From the NCBI GenBank assembly GCA_020796225.1, contig CM036762.1, positions 49,629,407 to 49,693,406 on the forward strand: 64,000 nucleotides of DNA, in the 5' to 3' direction. Each line of letters opens with the position of its first letter. The stretch's first letter is position 1. The translations under genes and the position numbers were made by a program. Below are positions 42,508 through 53,561 of the stretch, piece after piece. Source of the DNA: Arion vulgaris (taxonomy: Eukaryota > Mollusca > Gastropoda > Stylommatophora > Arionidae). The notes under the pieces are model-generated. The model was given only the letters and a program-made list of their open reading frames with translations, was not told the DNA's origin and did not search any database.

Positions 42508-43119
42508 AGTCAATATTTTATTATAATGTAACAGTTGATTACCTCACGCTTCTTTTGGAGCAAACATATAAGAATGATCACAGTACAAGCATTCTTGTTC
42601 AAAGAGAGAGAGAGAGAGAGAGGTGAAGCATTGATCTTTGCGAAGTGTACGCCCACTTATTTGTTTGTAAAAAAATCGATAATAGACAACAGAATCAAGC
42701 ACACCAACTAACACTTCCATCAGCTAGCAATATATTTTGTCGTATTCATGTTAAAACAAATCTTACAGTCGACATATCTAGTATGCTTTACCAAAATAAT
42801 TCTCTACTCTGTCGAAAACTGAACGACTTTGAATAAATAACATTCAGCGTTCTATTACAAAATATTCTACTTTATCTAAAAGCAAGTGATCAGTCATGTA
42901 CTATTTGTTATTGAAGATTAAAAATATTAGTATTTACAATTTTAAGATTTTGTTTGTGTTAAAAAAATAAAATAAAATAAAACCATATTAGTTATTTATT
43001 ATTCACAATTCTCGAATATTTAAGAAGAGAAATATATATCCATGACAACCTACATTGGAAAAATGAAATATTCAGACAATCATTGATTCAAGTTGTTGTG
43101 TTTGAAACTGTGAACCAAC
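42508..43119. promoter_or_regulatory. 5' conserved block of GPCR G7
   Basis: Starts AGTCAATATTTTATTATAAT. A GA-rich microsatellite is at about 42,605-42,622. Then ACGCCCACTTATTTG, CTAACACTTCCATCAGC, AATAAATAACATTCAGCG and the leader GTGTTTGAAACTGTGAACC. Closest to G3. Confidence 0.55.
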
Positions 43120-44049
43120 ATGAATACAAGTATGTCCGAGTTGAAACTTTGTTACATATTCACATGGATAGATATTGTTTATTTAATTGTTGGAATAATT
43201 GTCGTTTTCGAGAATGTTTTGATGATATTTATAATATTACGGACACGAAGACTTCACAACATCGCAAACATTTTCATAACATCTTTAGCTGTGTCAGATC
43301 TGATCGTTGGGTTACTGAATAGTTTGTCTGGCATCGTTTTAGTTGCAATTGGCTTTGCCAAATTCTCAAAGAATGTGATATTTATATTGAATACAAATAA
43401 TTCAGGAATGATACTCTGCTCATATCTTCACATGACACTGATTGCTATTGAACGTTATGTTTACATCGCTTACCCTTACTTTCATTCTAGACAAATCACG
43501 GACACGTTTGTCATGAAATGTGTACTCGGTGCTTGGACTCTGGTTATACTTGGTGCAACAATATCAATTGTTTTTCAGAACAGTAAGAACTTTTGTATAC
43601 ATGGAAATTTTGAATCCCACTGCTTTTTATATTTTATCAGTTTAGTTAATATATTGTTTATAATTGCAATTTGTTCAGTGTATTTCAAAATAGTTTCTTT
43701 ATCGTTGAAACATCGACGATCAATTGCTACTTTCAATGAAGCTGTATTGAATTCTGGATCTTCAAACCACACAGACAACACCAGAATGAGCACTGAAAGA
43801 TGGATACATATGATAAAATCTATTCGTTTCTTCTTAGTGATGACAGGTTCCTTAGTTGTAATGACAATTCCTGCGACAGTTTGTATTTTGATTAGCATTT
43901 TAAATAATACTACTAATCAAAATGTCATCAATACGATAATATATCTTCAAAGCTTTCATTCGGGAATCAATTTCTTTATTAACATTTTCATGAACACTGA
44001 TTTCAAACAAGCAGTCAAAAAATGTTTTCATTTCGAAACTGTCAGCTAA
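43120..44049 (+). CDS. GPCR G7, rhodopsin-class orphan receptor
   Basis: Intronless, 309 residues. The first part matches G6 almost residue for residue. From TM5 on it follows G3 (SLVNILFII, NVINTIIYLQSFHSG, INFFINIF). Own changes are VLGAWTLVILG in TM4, ESHCFLYF in ECL2-TM5 (a second ECL2-side Cys not seen in the others) and ILNNTTNQ in ECL3, which adds an N-glycosylation site. The C-tail KKCFHFETVS has lost one of the two Cys. N1.50, D2.50, IERY and W4.50 are conserved; Cys3.25 and NPxxY are absent. Ligand unknown. Confidence 0.93.
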   Translation: MNTSMSELKLCYIFTWIDIVYLIVGIIVVFENVLMIFIILRTRRLHNIANIFITSLAVSDLIVGLLNSLSGIVLVAIGFAKFSKNVIFILNTNNSGMILCSYLHMTLIAIERYVYIAYPYFHSRQITDTFVMKCVLGAWTLVILGATISIVFQNSKNFCIHGNFESHCFLYFISLVNILFIIAICSVYFKIVSLSLKHRRSIATFNEAVLNSGSSNHTDNTRMSTERWIHMIKSIRFFLVMTGSLVVMTIPATVCILISILNNTTNQNVINTIIYLQSFHSGINFFINIFMNTDFKQAVKKCFHFETVS

Positions 44050-44259
44050 TCTCTGACTTACAAACATTACATTTAATGGCGGATTTTTTTCTAAGTTATT
44101 TCATTTGGTTTCATGTGTTACAGATACGATATCACGAAAATTGTCCATAGCAGGCGTCACTCTATAATAATCACGAATATTGCAAACAAAATGAATACAA
44201 CATGGAAGTAAATAAAAAAATACAATTTTGTAATGTATGTTACCGTGAATATGTTGTAC
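44050..44259. other. GPCR G7 3' flank
   Basis: Shared flank up to GAATATGTTGTAC, where a TA dinucleotide has been used as a transposon target. In G3 the sequence continues TAATACGTGACGG. Confidence 0.7.
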
Positions 44260-44583
44260 TATAGTGCGTTTCAAAACGTTCGGTCAACGATTGACCTCAA
44301 ATATCTCCATATTCATTGCATGGATGAACGTGATTTTTGCATGTGGTGTTGTATTTCCGACGTCCCAACGATTTTCTAAAATTCAATGTTGCAGGTAGTG
44401 TACTTTTCTTGCAACGGCGAATTCCTTTGATCTTTTCAAACCTAGTAATTATTTGGTGCTGGAAGAAAATAATTTACCGTAAATTAAAAAAATCACATAT
44501 TTTCGGCATAGGCGTATATACAATTCGAATTTTGGAGGGTGAGATAACTCATATTATATAAATCATATAAAGTGTTTACTCAC

Positions 44584-46422
44584 TTATTCTGAGTCCGATG
44601 AGTCTAACATATTGATGACTATTCTTGGCTGCACGAACGACAGTCCATCTTTGTCCGAGTAGTCATTTTCCTCCTTTAAGACATGGTCTTCGCATTTACA
44701 CCAATAATCTCTGTCTATCTTCAACAGGGCGGCATATGTTAGTTCTTTCATATTGCTTAACTTGAAAGTTTTATTTTCAGCTGCTACCAGTCCTTTAACT
44801 TTGGCCCAAATGAATTCAATTGGGTTTAAGTGTGAATGATAAGGTGGTAGTCTCAAACACACATGACCATGCTGTTGAATCAACTTGTCTGTTTGGAATA
44901 CCCTGGTCTTTTGTGATGTTTTAACAATAGAAATTCAGGCTTCAAAAACCCTCGTTAAATGGAATGTTCTCCTTTCTGAGCCAAAGTTTTATAGCATCTT
45001 TTGTACTAGAAGATGTCGGGATTTTGTCTTCTTCTGACACAGTGTTGTGGTATGATGCGTTGTCCATTATCACACAGGATGGTCTGTCTAGGGACGGAAG
45101 AAGAGTATGTTCAATCCAATCTCTAAATATGTTACCGTTCATCTCGGTATGATAGTCCCTGTTGTCTGTATAATTGGAAGTGAAAATAAGTTCAGCATCT
45201 TTAACCAGCCCATTTTGTCTGCTGCCTGCATGTGCCATTATCAGACGTTGTTCTTTTCCACTAGGTACATATCGTTTAATTGTTCCATCGGATAACTGCC
45301 ACTCCTTTTCATTAGTGTGGTGAGCATTGATCCAGGTTTCATCCACATACACAATATCGTAACCTTGATTACGCATTTCCCGTACTTCACGTAAATATTT
45401 ACTTCTCAGACGTACTAAATGCGGCTTCTCGCAGATGACATTTCTCCCAATAGCGTACTTCCTAAAAGTAAAGCCGATGCTTCTAACAGTTCTCCATAAC
45501 GTTGATTTCGATACATCAATGTCATTAGTTCATAGTTCATAAGTACGATTCCAACTTCACTGCAACGGGTCACCCCATAATTGCTCCGTTCCTGTGCCAA
45601 TGAAAATCACACGAAATGCTAACAACTGTGAAATGTTTCCTGTGTGAACTAATTCCAGAATGAAACAGCCGCGCGCCGCCACAAAAAGAAACCGGCACCG
45701 CATAAAATGTATATGGCCGTCGCTAATGTAGCAACACAAAACTGTTCATCACTTGAATTGCAATTCTTGTCGAAGGGAACATCAATCATGATAAAATCCA
45801 GCTTTCTGCACTCGCAATATAACTGCATACGGCAGATTGAGCTTGTTCGTCATAACCGCTGTCTGCCATTTTCTGAATACACACAACAAACGCACGGTTG
45901 ACACAGCAAAAGCATTCCATGTAACAGTCATAGCTCACAGCATTGCTCAAGCACTAACTCAGTAGCTCGGCAAACGAAACCGGAAAATACCCGACCAAAC
46001 ATGGCGAAAATGCACTAGCAAAGTCGTGTTCAGAATCAAACAGTTCTGACTCTGAATGGCCATCCCGCATTCCGCCATTGCTGGCCAGATTTTTCATTCA
46101 ATGTCATTGTGTATTCTTAACCTAATCTTCAGCTTTCTTAGTGTCACAGTTTCTTTGGAATCGAACATTCTGCAAATTTCTCTTCTAATCACATCCCTGT
46201 CAAAATTGTCTACTACTTTCTTTCTGCCTTGAGTCAATGTATTGACTGTACTGACAGCTCCATTAACATTGCGTAATTTATGTAGATATCTTTACTTAAG
46301 CCCAAAGCATGCATAGTTCTCTGTTCAGGATACAGTTTTCCACGATTAGATTCTCTAATAAAATATGTATACATTTTCACAGCCACTGTATGCAGTGTAA
46401 GAAATTTGATTTTCATACCCAT
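44584..46422 (-). pseudogene. DDE transposase (long-spacing Tc1/mariner type), broken
   Basis: Minus-strand pieces: an N-terminal helical DNA-binding part (LTLHTVAVKMYTYFIRESNR, then HALGLSK), a DIDVSKSTLWRTVRSI-like segment, then IVYVDETWINAHHTNEKEW (first Asp), CVIMDNASYHNTVSEEDKI (second Asp), and LRLPPYHSHLNPIEFIWAKV (Glu), ending DSSDSE. Combining this with the sister copy at 47.6-48.6 kb, about 82-83 residues separate the second Asp from the Glu. Classic Tc1 and mariner have 34. A 571-bp insertion at 45,527-46,097 and several frameshifts inactivate it. Confidence 0.82.
45527..46097. mobile_element. 571-bp insertion with 11-bp target duplication
   Basis: TCAATGTCATT flanks it at 45,516-45,526 and 46,098-46,108. 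It interrupts the transposase within its NDI codons. It begins AGTTCATAGTTCATAAG and ends CCAGATTTTTCAT, without obvious terminal inverted repeats. I see no coding sequence. It could be a SINE-like or other non-autonomous element. Confidence 0.75.
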
Positions 46423-46827
46423 TGTATAACAAATCTAGAATACTAAACGTTTTGTAATACACCTATGCTCTGAAAACACAAACGGTAAATTATAACTAAA
46501 CACACCGGAAGGATCATTATACATTTTTTAAAGTGCGATAAAGCGATTAAAATCGGGAAAACCACGTGAAAAACGTGCAAGTTGTGGAACTTGCAACATC
46601 TCACAAATATGAAGGGGTAATACTTCTCATTATATGGTTGGCTAAGGAGATGGTCACTTTTATATACTTTACATAAAGAAACTTTTAAACCATACGTTTG
46701 TTATTGAGTAAAAAAATATCAACCTCGGGACGATCATTAGATCATATGCAAAGTTACAACAATTACGGTCAAGCGGTTGCAGAGATATTAAATTTTCCCG
46801 CGGAAAATCATTTTGAAATGCACAATA

Positions 46828-47100
46828 GAACATTTTCAAAATTTCACGTTTGATAACACCTTTGTCAAAATCGTCAACACATACTTTCCTTCTTTGCTGC
46901 ACAGTTGCCTTTGCGTATCCACAGTTCTGTTTCATCCAACGAGAAAACGACTTTCTATCTAAACCCAAAGCTGCTATGGCTCTTTTCTCTGGTTCTTGTA
47001 TACTGTGGTACAGATGACCCATCTGTTTCTCTTTGCGGAAATGCGCGTATAACATTAATGACACTTTTTGTATTGTAATAAATTTGCACTTCAAACTCAT
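46828..47100 (-). pseudogene. Transposase N-terminal fragment (second family)
   Basis: The frame MSLKCKFITIQKVSLMLYAH continues through EKRAIAALGLDRKSFSRWMK and KVCVDDFDKGVIKREILKMF. It then leaves similarity. The inverted copy at 49,509-49,780 on the + strand is nearly identical up to KMF. No catalytic residues are included. Confidence 0.8.
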
Positions 47101-47547
47101 TATGTATGTTAAATCAATGATTGTCAACAATATAGAAGTCAACAATATTACAAAATAACTTCACACTAATTTCGATATACGCCTTTATCTAAATGTCCGT
47201 CTCGCACTAATGACGTCAATTCTTTACCAAGTTCAAACCCGAGTCGTTAAGGTAGCCGAAAATGCAAGAACTTTTCAAAAACCGTGAATTTCGCCCTGAA
47301 TGTTGCTATTTTTGTCATCAATGTATTAAATTGCTGTAAACATGAGTTTTCTTCAACCATGCCAACAAAGGCGTTAAATATATAGCACAAAGAAGGAAAA
47401 TTCTAGATGGTATGATTGTTTGAATGGCAAAAATATTTTGTAGCGTCGGGAACATGTGTAGTTCACATGCAAGTTTTCAAGTTATTTCATCAAATGGTTA
47501 CAAAGATACACATTTTTATCTGTGGGCATGACAAGTTGAACGGACTA

Positions 47548-47558
47548 TAACACTACTA
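47548..47558 (+). other. GPCR 5' block remnant, piece 1 of ghost unit
   Basis: TAACACTACTA matches the 5' block before G4 (near 23,808). It lies between two transposons and is continued at 49,030. Confidence 0.7.
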
Positions 47559-49029
47559 TAGTCCGTTTACAAATGTTTGCCCTCAGTCAAGTTCAATTTT
47601 CTCAAAAAGTATCTGTTGTGTTGATTTGAAATTTTGCATCCTCTATCCTCTATCAACTTGTCAATTTGAAATTTCTTTGACTTTTGTGTCTGCATTACAA
47701 GGGACAACAATTCTGGTTTGAAGTAAGTTTTATTGAACGGAATATTTTCTCTGATGAGCCACATCTTTATTGCGTCTTTTGTGCTCGATGTCGTAGGTAT
47801 TTTGTCTTCTTGTGATATAACATTGTGATATGATGCATTGTCCATTATGAGACAAGATGGTCTATCTAAAGATGGAAGAACTGTTTTCTCAAGCCAATTT
47901 CTAAATATTTGGCTATTCATCTCTGCGTGATAATCCCTATTGTCTGTAGACTTTGAAACGAAAACGAGTTCAGCATTCTGCAATAACCCATTATGTCTAC
48001 TACCACCGTGGGCTATGACTAAACGTTGTCCTTTACTACTTGGTACATATCGCTTTATCCTTCCATCTACTGACTGCCATTCCTTTGCATTGGCGTGATG
48101 TGCATTGATCCATGTTTCATCCAAATACACAATATCATAACTTTCTCTGCGCTTACTTCACGTAGGTACTTGCTTCTCATGACTACTAAATGCGGCTGCT
48201 CGCAAATAATATTTCTTCCACTCGTATACTTTCTAAAGGTGAAGCCTAATGTCCTTATAACTTTCCACAACGTACATTTAGATAACTCAATGTCATTGTT
48301 CTTCCTTAAACAAGTCTGCAGCTTTCTTACAGTCACTGTTTCTTTGCAATCCAACATTTTCACAATTGCTCGTCGTATAAACTCCTTGTCAAAGCTATCT
48401 ACAATTGACTTTCTACCAGCTATTTGCTTATTGTTTGGAGAGTTTATTCTTGATTCATTCATCCATCGACGAAATGACCGTTTACACAAACCCAAAGCAT
48501 GCACTGTTCTCTTTTCGGGGTTTAAAATAGATTGATAAAGTCTTCCACGATAAGCTTCTCGACTAAAATATAAGTACAGCTTCATTGCAATGCTTTGAAG
48601 TGTGCAGAATTTCACTTTCAATCCCATTCTGTAATATAGCAAGAATCAGCCAACGTTTCTGGTAAATGGTTTCTGGTAAACTCACCCACTGCCTGTATTG
48701 GTATAGACTTTACCTCTGAGCATATTCGTTCACGTGTGACACCAGCTTCTAAACGGCAAAAAACCGTGCGCACGAGAAAATATGTTGTTGACCACAGAAG
48801 TTTGGGTGTGAAGCTGTAAAATCTTTCAAAATGTGTCCTTTTACACTGACAAGAGTTTTATATACCCCATATAAACAAACATGGAAATAAGCTGTACAAT
48901 CTACAAGACAAACATTTTTTTGTTTGGTCATTCATATTTCAAGTTTGTATGCAAAATTTCATCATCGTAGTTGAAATGGTTGCAGAGTTATCGATTTTTA
49001 AACAGGGGCAAAAATTTGTAAACGCACTA
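47559..49029 (-). mobile_element. Tc1/mariner-superfamily element with matching TIRs and TA duplication
   Basis: The left end TAGTCCGTTTACAAATGTTT and the right end (inverted, TAGTGCGTTTACAAATTTTT) form about 26-bp terminal inverted repeats, ending near TTTGCCC. TA lies outside each end (47,557-47,558 and 49,030-49,031). Removing the 1471-bp element restores the GPCR 5' block sequence CACTACTAGCAGTAATATAT. It carries one transposase pseudogene on the minus strand. Confidence 0.88.
47567..48627 (-). pseudogene. DDE transposase, frameshifted and C-terminally truncated
   Basis: The N-terminus is MGLKVKFCTLQSIAMKLYLY, HALGLCKRSFRRWMNES, and TLWKVIRTLGFTFRKYTSGR. After a frameshift near 48,135 come IVYLDETWINAHHANAKEW (first Asp) and CLIMDNASYHNVISQEDKI (second Asp), with PFNKTYFKPELLSLV and FQIDKLIEDRG after it. 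The NPIE block with the catalytic Glu is missing, so the 3' coding end was deleted. The long insert between the second Asp and the expected Glu is clearly visible here. Confidence 0.83.
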
Positions 49030-49061
49030 TAGCAGTAATATATGTTGTACCATTCAAGCTA
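49030..49061 (+). other. GPCR 5' block remnant, piece 2 of ghost unit
   Basis: TAGCAGTAATATATGTTGTA followed by CCATTCAAGCTA matches the G4 5' block (about 23,818-23,850) with one change. It sits between two transposons. Confidence 0.75.
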
Positions 49062-49508
49062 TAGTCCGTTCAACTTGTCATGCCCACAGATACAAATTTG
49101 TTTCTTTGTAACCATTTGATGAAATAACTTGAAAACTTGCATGTAAACTACACATGTTCCCGACGCTACAAAATATTTTTGCCATTCAAACAATCATACC
49201 ATCTAGAAGTTTCCTTCTTTGTGCTATATATTTAACTCCTTTGTTGGCATGGTTGAAGAAAACTCATGTTTACAGCAATTTAATACATTGATGAAAAAAT
49301 AGCAACATTCAGGGCGAAATTCACGGTTTTTGAAAAGTTCTTGCATTTTTCGGCCACCATAACGACTTGGGCTTGAACTTGGTAAAGAATTGACGTCATT
49401 AGTGCGAGACGGACATTTAGATAAAGGCGTATATCGAAATTAGTGTGAAGTTATTTTGTAATATTGTTGACTTCTATATTGTTGACAGTCATTGATTTAA
49501 CATACATA

Positions 49509-50109
49509 ATGAGTTTGAAGTGCAAATTTATTACAATACAAAAAGTGTCATTAATGTTATACGCGCATTTTCGCAAAGATTAAACAGATGGGTCATCTGT
49601 ACCACAGTATACAAGAACCAGAGTAAAGAGCCATAGCAGCTTTGGGTTTAGATAGAAAGTCGTTTTCTCGTTGGATGAAACAGAACTGTGGATACGCAAA
49701 GGCAACTGTGCAGCAAAGAAGGAAAGTATGTGTTGACGATTTTGACAAAGGTGTTATCAGACGTGAAATTTTGAAAATGTTCCAGTACAATGAACTTGTT
49801 ACTTTACGTAAGTTGAAAAGTCGTCTATTATCACATTGTGACATTGAAATATCTAAAACAAATTTGTGGAAGATTGTGAGAGGAACTGGTTTCACTTTCC
49901 GTAAAACCACCGAAAAGAATACCACGTTCAAAATATGTGATGTGCAAAACCTGACACGCGAGGCCATCTCCAAGATAAACAAGGAATACTGGCGAAAATG
50001 TGAAGATCATGTTCTCCGGGAAGAGGATGGCTACTGGCAAAGAGATGGTTTTCAGTTTGTACAACCCACAGCACTAGTCAACATTTTAGATACATCTGAG
50101 TCTGACTGA
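49509..50109 (+). pseudogene. Transposase deletion derivative lacking the catalytic core
   Basis: The N-terminus (MSLKCKFITIQKVSLMLYAH) is interrupted by a one-base insertion and a stop. From 49,642 a 155-codon open frame carries the rest of the DNA-binding part (DRKSFSRWMKQNCGYAK, DVEISK-like ISKTNLWKIVRGTGFTFRK). It is joined in frame to the C-terminus (NLTREAISKINKEYWRKCED, ending LDTSESD). Both catalytic Asp blocks and the Glu block are deleted. The joined product would keep DNA binding without cleavage if it were ever expressed. There is no evidence for that. Confidence 0.78.
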
Positions 50110-50642
50110 GGTGTGCATTAATGAATTTTATTGTAGTGATACTTTCCTACCACATCAGTTAACACAAGCGCATTGTACCGAAGAAGTAGCGACTCGAAGA
50201 TAACACCTAGTAACTCCGCCATTGCCAGTTCCAAGCCTGGACGCGAAGAGGAAGGCATTATGACATGGCAGCTAACTTTAACTGTAATGTACATTATAAA
50301 AAAAACACCCCAATAATACAACTATGTCTACATTTCTTGTTTATTTCATGACACCATTGCAGTATCAACATTGGCGCCCATGTATGAGCTGGGATAATAC
50401 GCCTTTGAATGAGACTTGACATCAAATGTCATATGTGTGCGTTTACTGTAAAAACTAAAATGCTCTATCAGACTTGCCAAATATGCCGCCAACATCAAAG
50501 GAAACCATTATATTACAAAATCCAGGTTTCCTATAGCAATTTCTTCCATCAGAAATTTGCGTCGGTATAATTCTAATATTGTGTGCAAAGTTTCGCTACT
50601 GTGGAATATATGGTTTTGCTACAATTCGCATTGGACTGTGGG
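50110..50642. other. 3' part of the older transposon, no gene
   Basis: Sequence between the transposase stop and the hAT insertion. No ORF is recognised. Its last 8 bases (ACTGTGGG, 50,635-50,642) are one side of the hAT target duplication. Confidence 0.5.
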
Positions 50643-50730
50643 CAGGGCCGGATTAGCCTAGTAGCAGAAGTAGCAAATGCTACGGGCCCCGCGCTTCTGG
50701 GGGCCCCGCGCCTTTGTCGAAAGTCGTTTT

Positions 50731-53546
50731 TCACATATACACATAAACCAACAAACAAAACTTATGTGCGAGATTCACATATACACATAAACCAACAAAC
50801 AAAACTCTTGTGCGAGATTCACATATACACATAAACCAACAAACAAAACTCTTGTGTGAGATTCACATATACACATAAACCAACAAACAAAACTCTTGTG
50901 AGAGATTCACATATACACATAAACCAACAAACAAAACTCTTGTGTGAGATTCACATATACACATAAACCAACAAACAAAACTCTTGTGCGAGATTCACAT
51001 ATACACATAAACCAACAAACAAAACTCTTGTGAGAGATTCACATATACACATAAACCAACAAACAAAACTCTTGTGTGAGATTCACATATACACATAAAC
51101 CAACAAACAAAACTCTTGTGAGAGATTCACATATACACCTAAACCAACAAACAAAACTCTTGTGAGAGATTCACATATACACATAAACCAACAAACAAAC
51201 CTCTTGTGCGAGATTCACATATACACATACACCAACAAACAAAACTCTTATGAGAGATTCACATATACACATAAACCAACAAACAAAACTCTTGTGAGAG
51301 ATTCACATATACACATAAACCAACAAACAAAACTCTTGTGAGAGATTCACATATACACATAAACCAACAAACAAAACTCTTGTGAGAGATTCACATATAC
51401 ACATAAACCAACAAACAAAACTCTTGTGAGAGATTCACATATACACATAAACCAACAAACAAAACTCTTGTGAGAGATTCACATATACACATACACCAAC
51501 AAACAAAACTCTTGTGCGAGATTCACATATACACATACACCAACAAACAAAACTCTTGTCAGAGATTCACATATACACATAAACCAACAAACAAAACTCT
51601 TGTCAGAGATTCACATATACACATACACCAACAAACAAAACTCTTGTGAGAGATTCACATATACACATAAACCAAGAAACAAAACTCTTGGCTGAGATTC
51701 ACATATACACATAAACCAACAAACAAAACTCTTGTGAGAGATTCACATATACACATAAACCAACAAACAAAAATCTTGTGAGAGATTCACATATACACAT
51801 AAACCAACAAACAAAACACTTGTGAGAGATTCACATATACACATACACCAACAAACAAAACTCTTGTGAGAGATGCACATATACACATAAACCAACAAAC
51901 AAAACTCTTGTGAGAGATTCACATATACACATAAACCAACAAACAAAACTCTTGTGCGAGATTCACATATACACATAAACCAACAAACAAAACTCTTGTG
52001 AGAGATTCACATATACACATAAACCAACAAACAAAACTCGTGTGCGAGATTCACATATACACATAAACCAACAAACAAAACTCTTGTGTGAGATTCACAT
52101 ATACACATAAACCAACAAACAAAACTCTTGTGTGAGATTCACATATACACCTAAACCAACAAACAAAACTCTTGTGCGAGATTCACATATACACATAAAC
52201 CAACAAACAAAACTCTTGTGAGATATTCACATATACACATAAACCAACAAACAAAACTCTTGTGAGATATTCACATATACACATAAACCAACAAACAAAA
52301 CTCTTGTGAGAGATTCACATATACACATACACCAACAAACACAACTCTTGTGAGAGATTCACATATACACATAAACCAACAAACAAAACTCTTGTGAGAG
52401 ATTCACATATACACATAAACCAAGAAACAAAACTCTTGTGAGAGATTCACATATACACATAAACCAACAAACAAAACTCTTGTGAGAGATTCACATATAC
52501 ACATAAACCAACAAACAAAACTCTTGTGAGAGATTCACATATACACATACACCAGCAAACAAAACTCTTGTGAGAGATTCACATATACACATAAACCAAC
52601 AAACAAAACTCTTGTGAGAGATTCACATATACACATAAACCAACAAACAAAACTCTTGTGAGAGATTCAGATATACACATAAACCAACAAACAAAACTCT
52701 TGTGAGAGATTCACATATACACATAAACCAACAAACAAAACTCTTGTGAGAGATTCACATATACACATAAACCAACAAACAAAACTCTTGTGTGAGATTC
52801 ACATATACACATAAACCAACAAACAAAACTCTTGTGCGAGATTCACATATACACATAAACCAACAAACAAAACTCTTGTGAGGGATTCACATATACACAT
52901 AAACCAACAAACAAAACTCTTGTGAGAGATTCACATATACACATAAACCAACAAACAAAACTCTTGTGAGAGATTCACATATACACATAAACCAACAAAC
53001 AAAACTCTTGTGAGAGATTCACATATACACATACACCAACAAACAAAACTCTTGTGAGAGATTCACATATACACATAAACCAACAAACAAAACTCTTGTG
53101 AGAGATTCACATATACACATACACCAACAAACAAAACTCTTGTGAGAGATTCACATATACACATAAACCAACAAACAAAACTCTTGTGAGGGATTCACAT
53201 ATACACATAAACCAACAAACAAAACTCTTGTGTGAGATTCACATATACACATAAACCAACAAACAAAACTCTTGTGCGAGATTCACATATACACATACAC
53301 CAACAAACAAAACTCTTGTGAGAGATTCACATATACACATAAACCAACAAACAAAAATCTTGTGAGGGATTCACATATACACATAAACCAACAAACAAAA
53401 CTCTTGTGTGAGATTCACATATACACATAAACCAACAAACAAAACTCTTGTGAGATATTCACATATACACATAAACCAACAAACAAAACTCTTGTGAGAG
53501 ATTCACATATACACATAAACCAACAAACAAAATTCATATGAAAAAT
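50731..53546. repeat. 44-bp minisatellite, exactly 64 units, inside hAT coding sequence
   Basis: The unit runs from TCACATATACACATAAACCA to CTCTTGTGAGAGAT. First unit start 50,731 and last unit start 53,503 are 63 x 44 apart, so there is no net length change in 64 units. Copy A has a single, diverged unit at the same place (13,558-13,600), in the codons for FFTYTHTPTNKTHLRD. The array therefore grew from transposase coding sequence. Variants are single bases (GTGCGAG, GTGTGAG, ACACATACACC). Confidence 0.95.
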
Positions 53547-53561
53547 TGGTTGTGTTATTCA

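Larger units (their letters stand above)
44262..47547 (-). mobile_element. Chimeric Tc1/mariner-superfamily element (two different ends)
   Basis: The left end (TAGTGCGTTTCAAAACGTTC at 44,262, next to TA) and the right end (inverted TAGTCCGTTCAACTTGTCAT at 47,547, next to TA) belong to different element families. Inside, on the minus strand, is a broken transposase of the first family (44,584-46,422). After it comes the N-terminal part of a transposase of the second family (46,828-47,100). The left flank is the G7 3' flank and the right flank is the 5' block of another GPCR unit. The simplest reading is recombination between two insertions that deleted the DNA between them. Confidence 0.75.

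Noticed and set aside
50731..53546. CRISPR-like look of regularly repeated 37- and 44-bp units.
   Set aside because: Units are directly adjacent with no spacers, they derive from TE coding sequence, and the context is eukaryotic.
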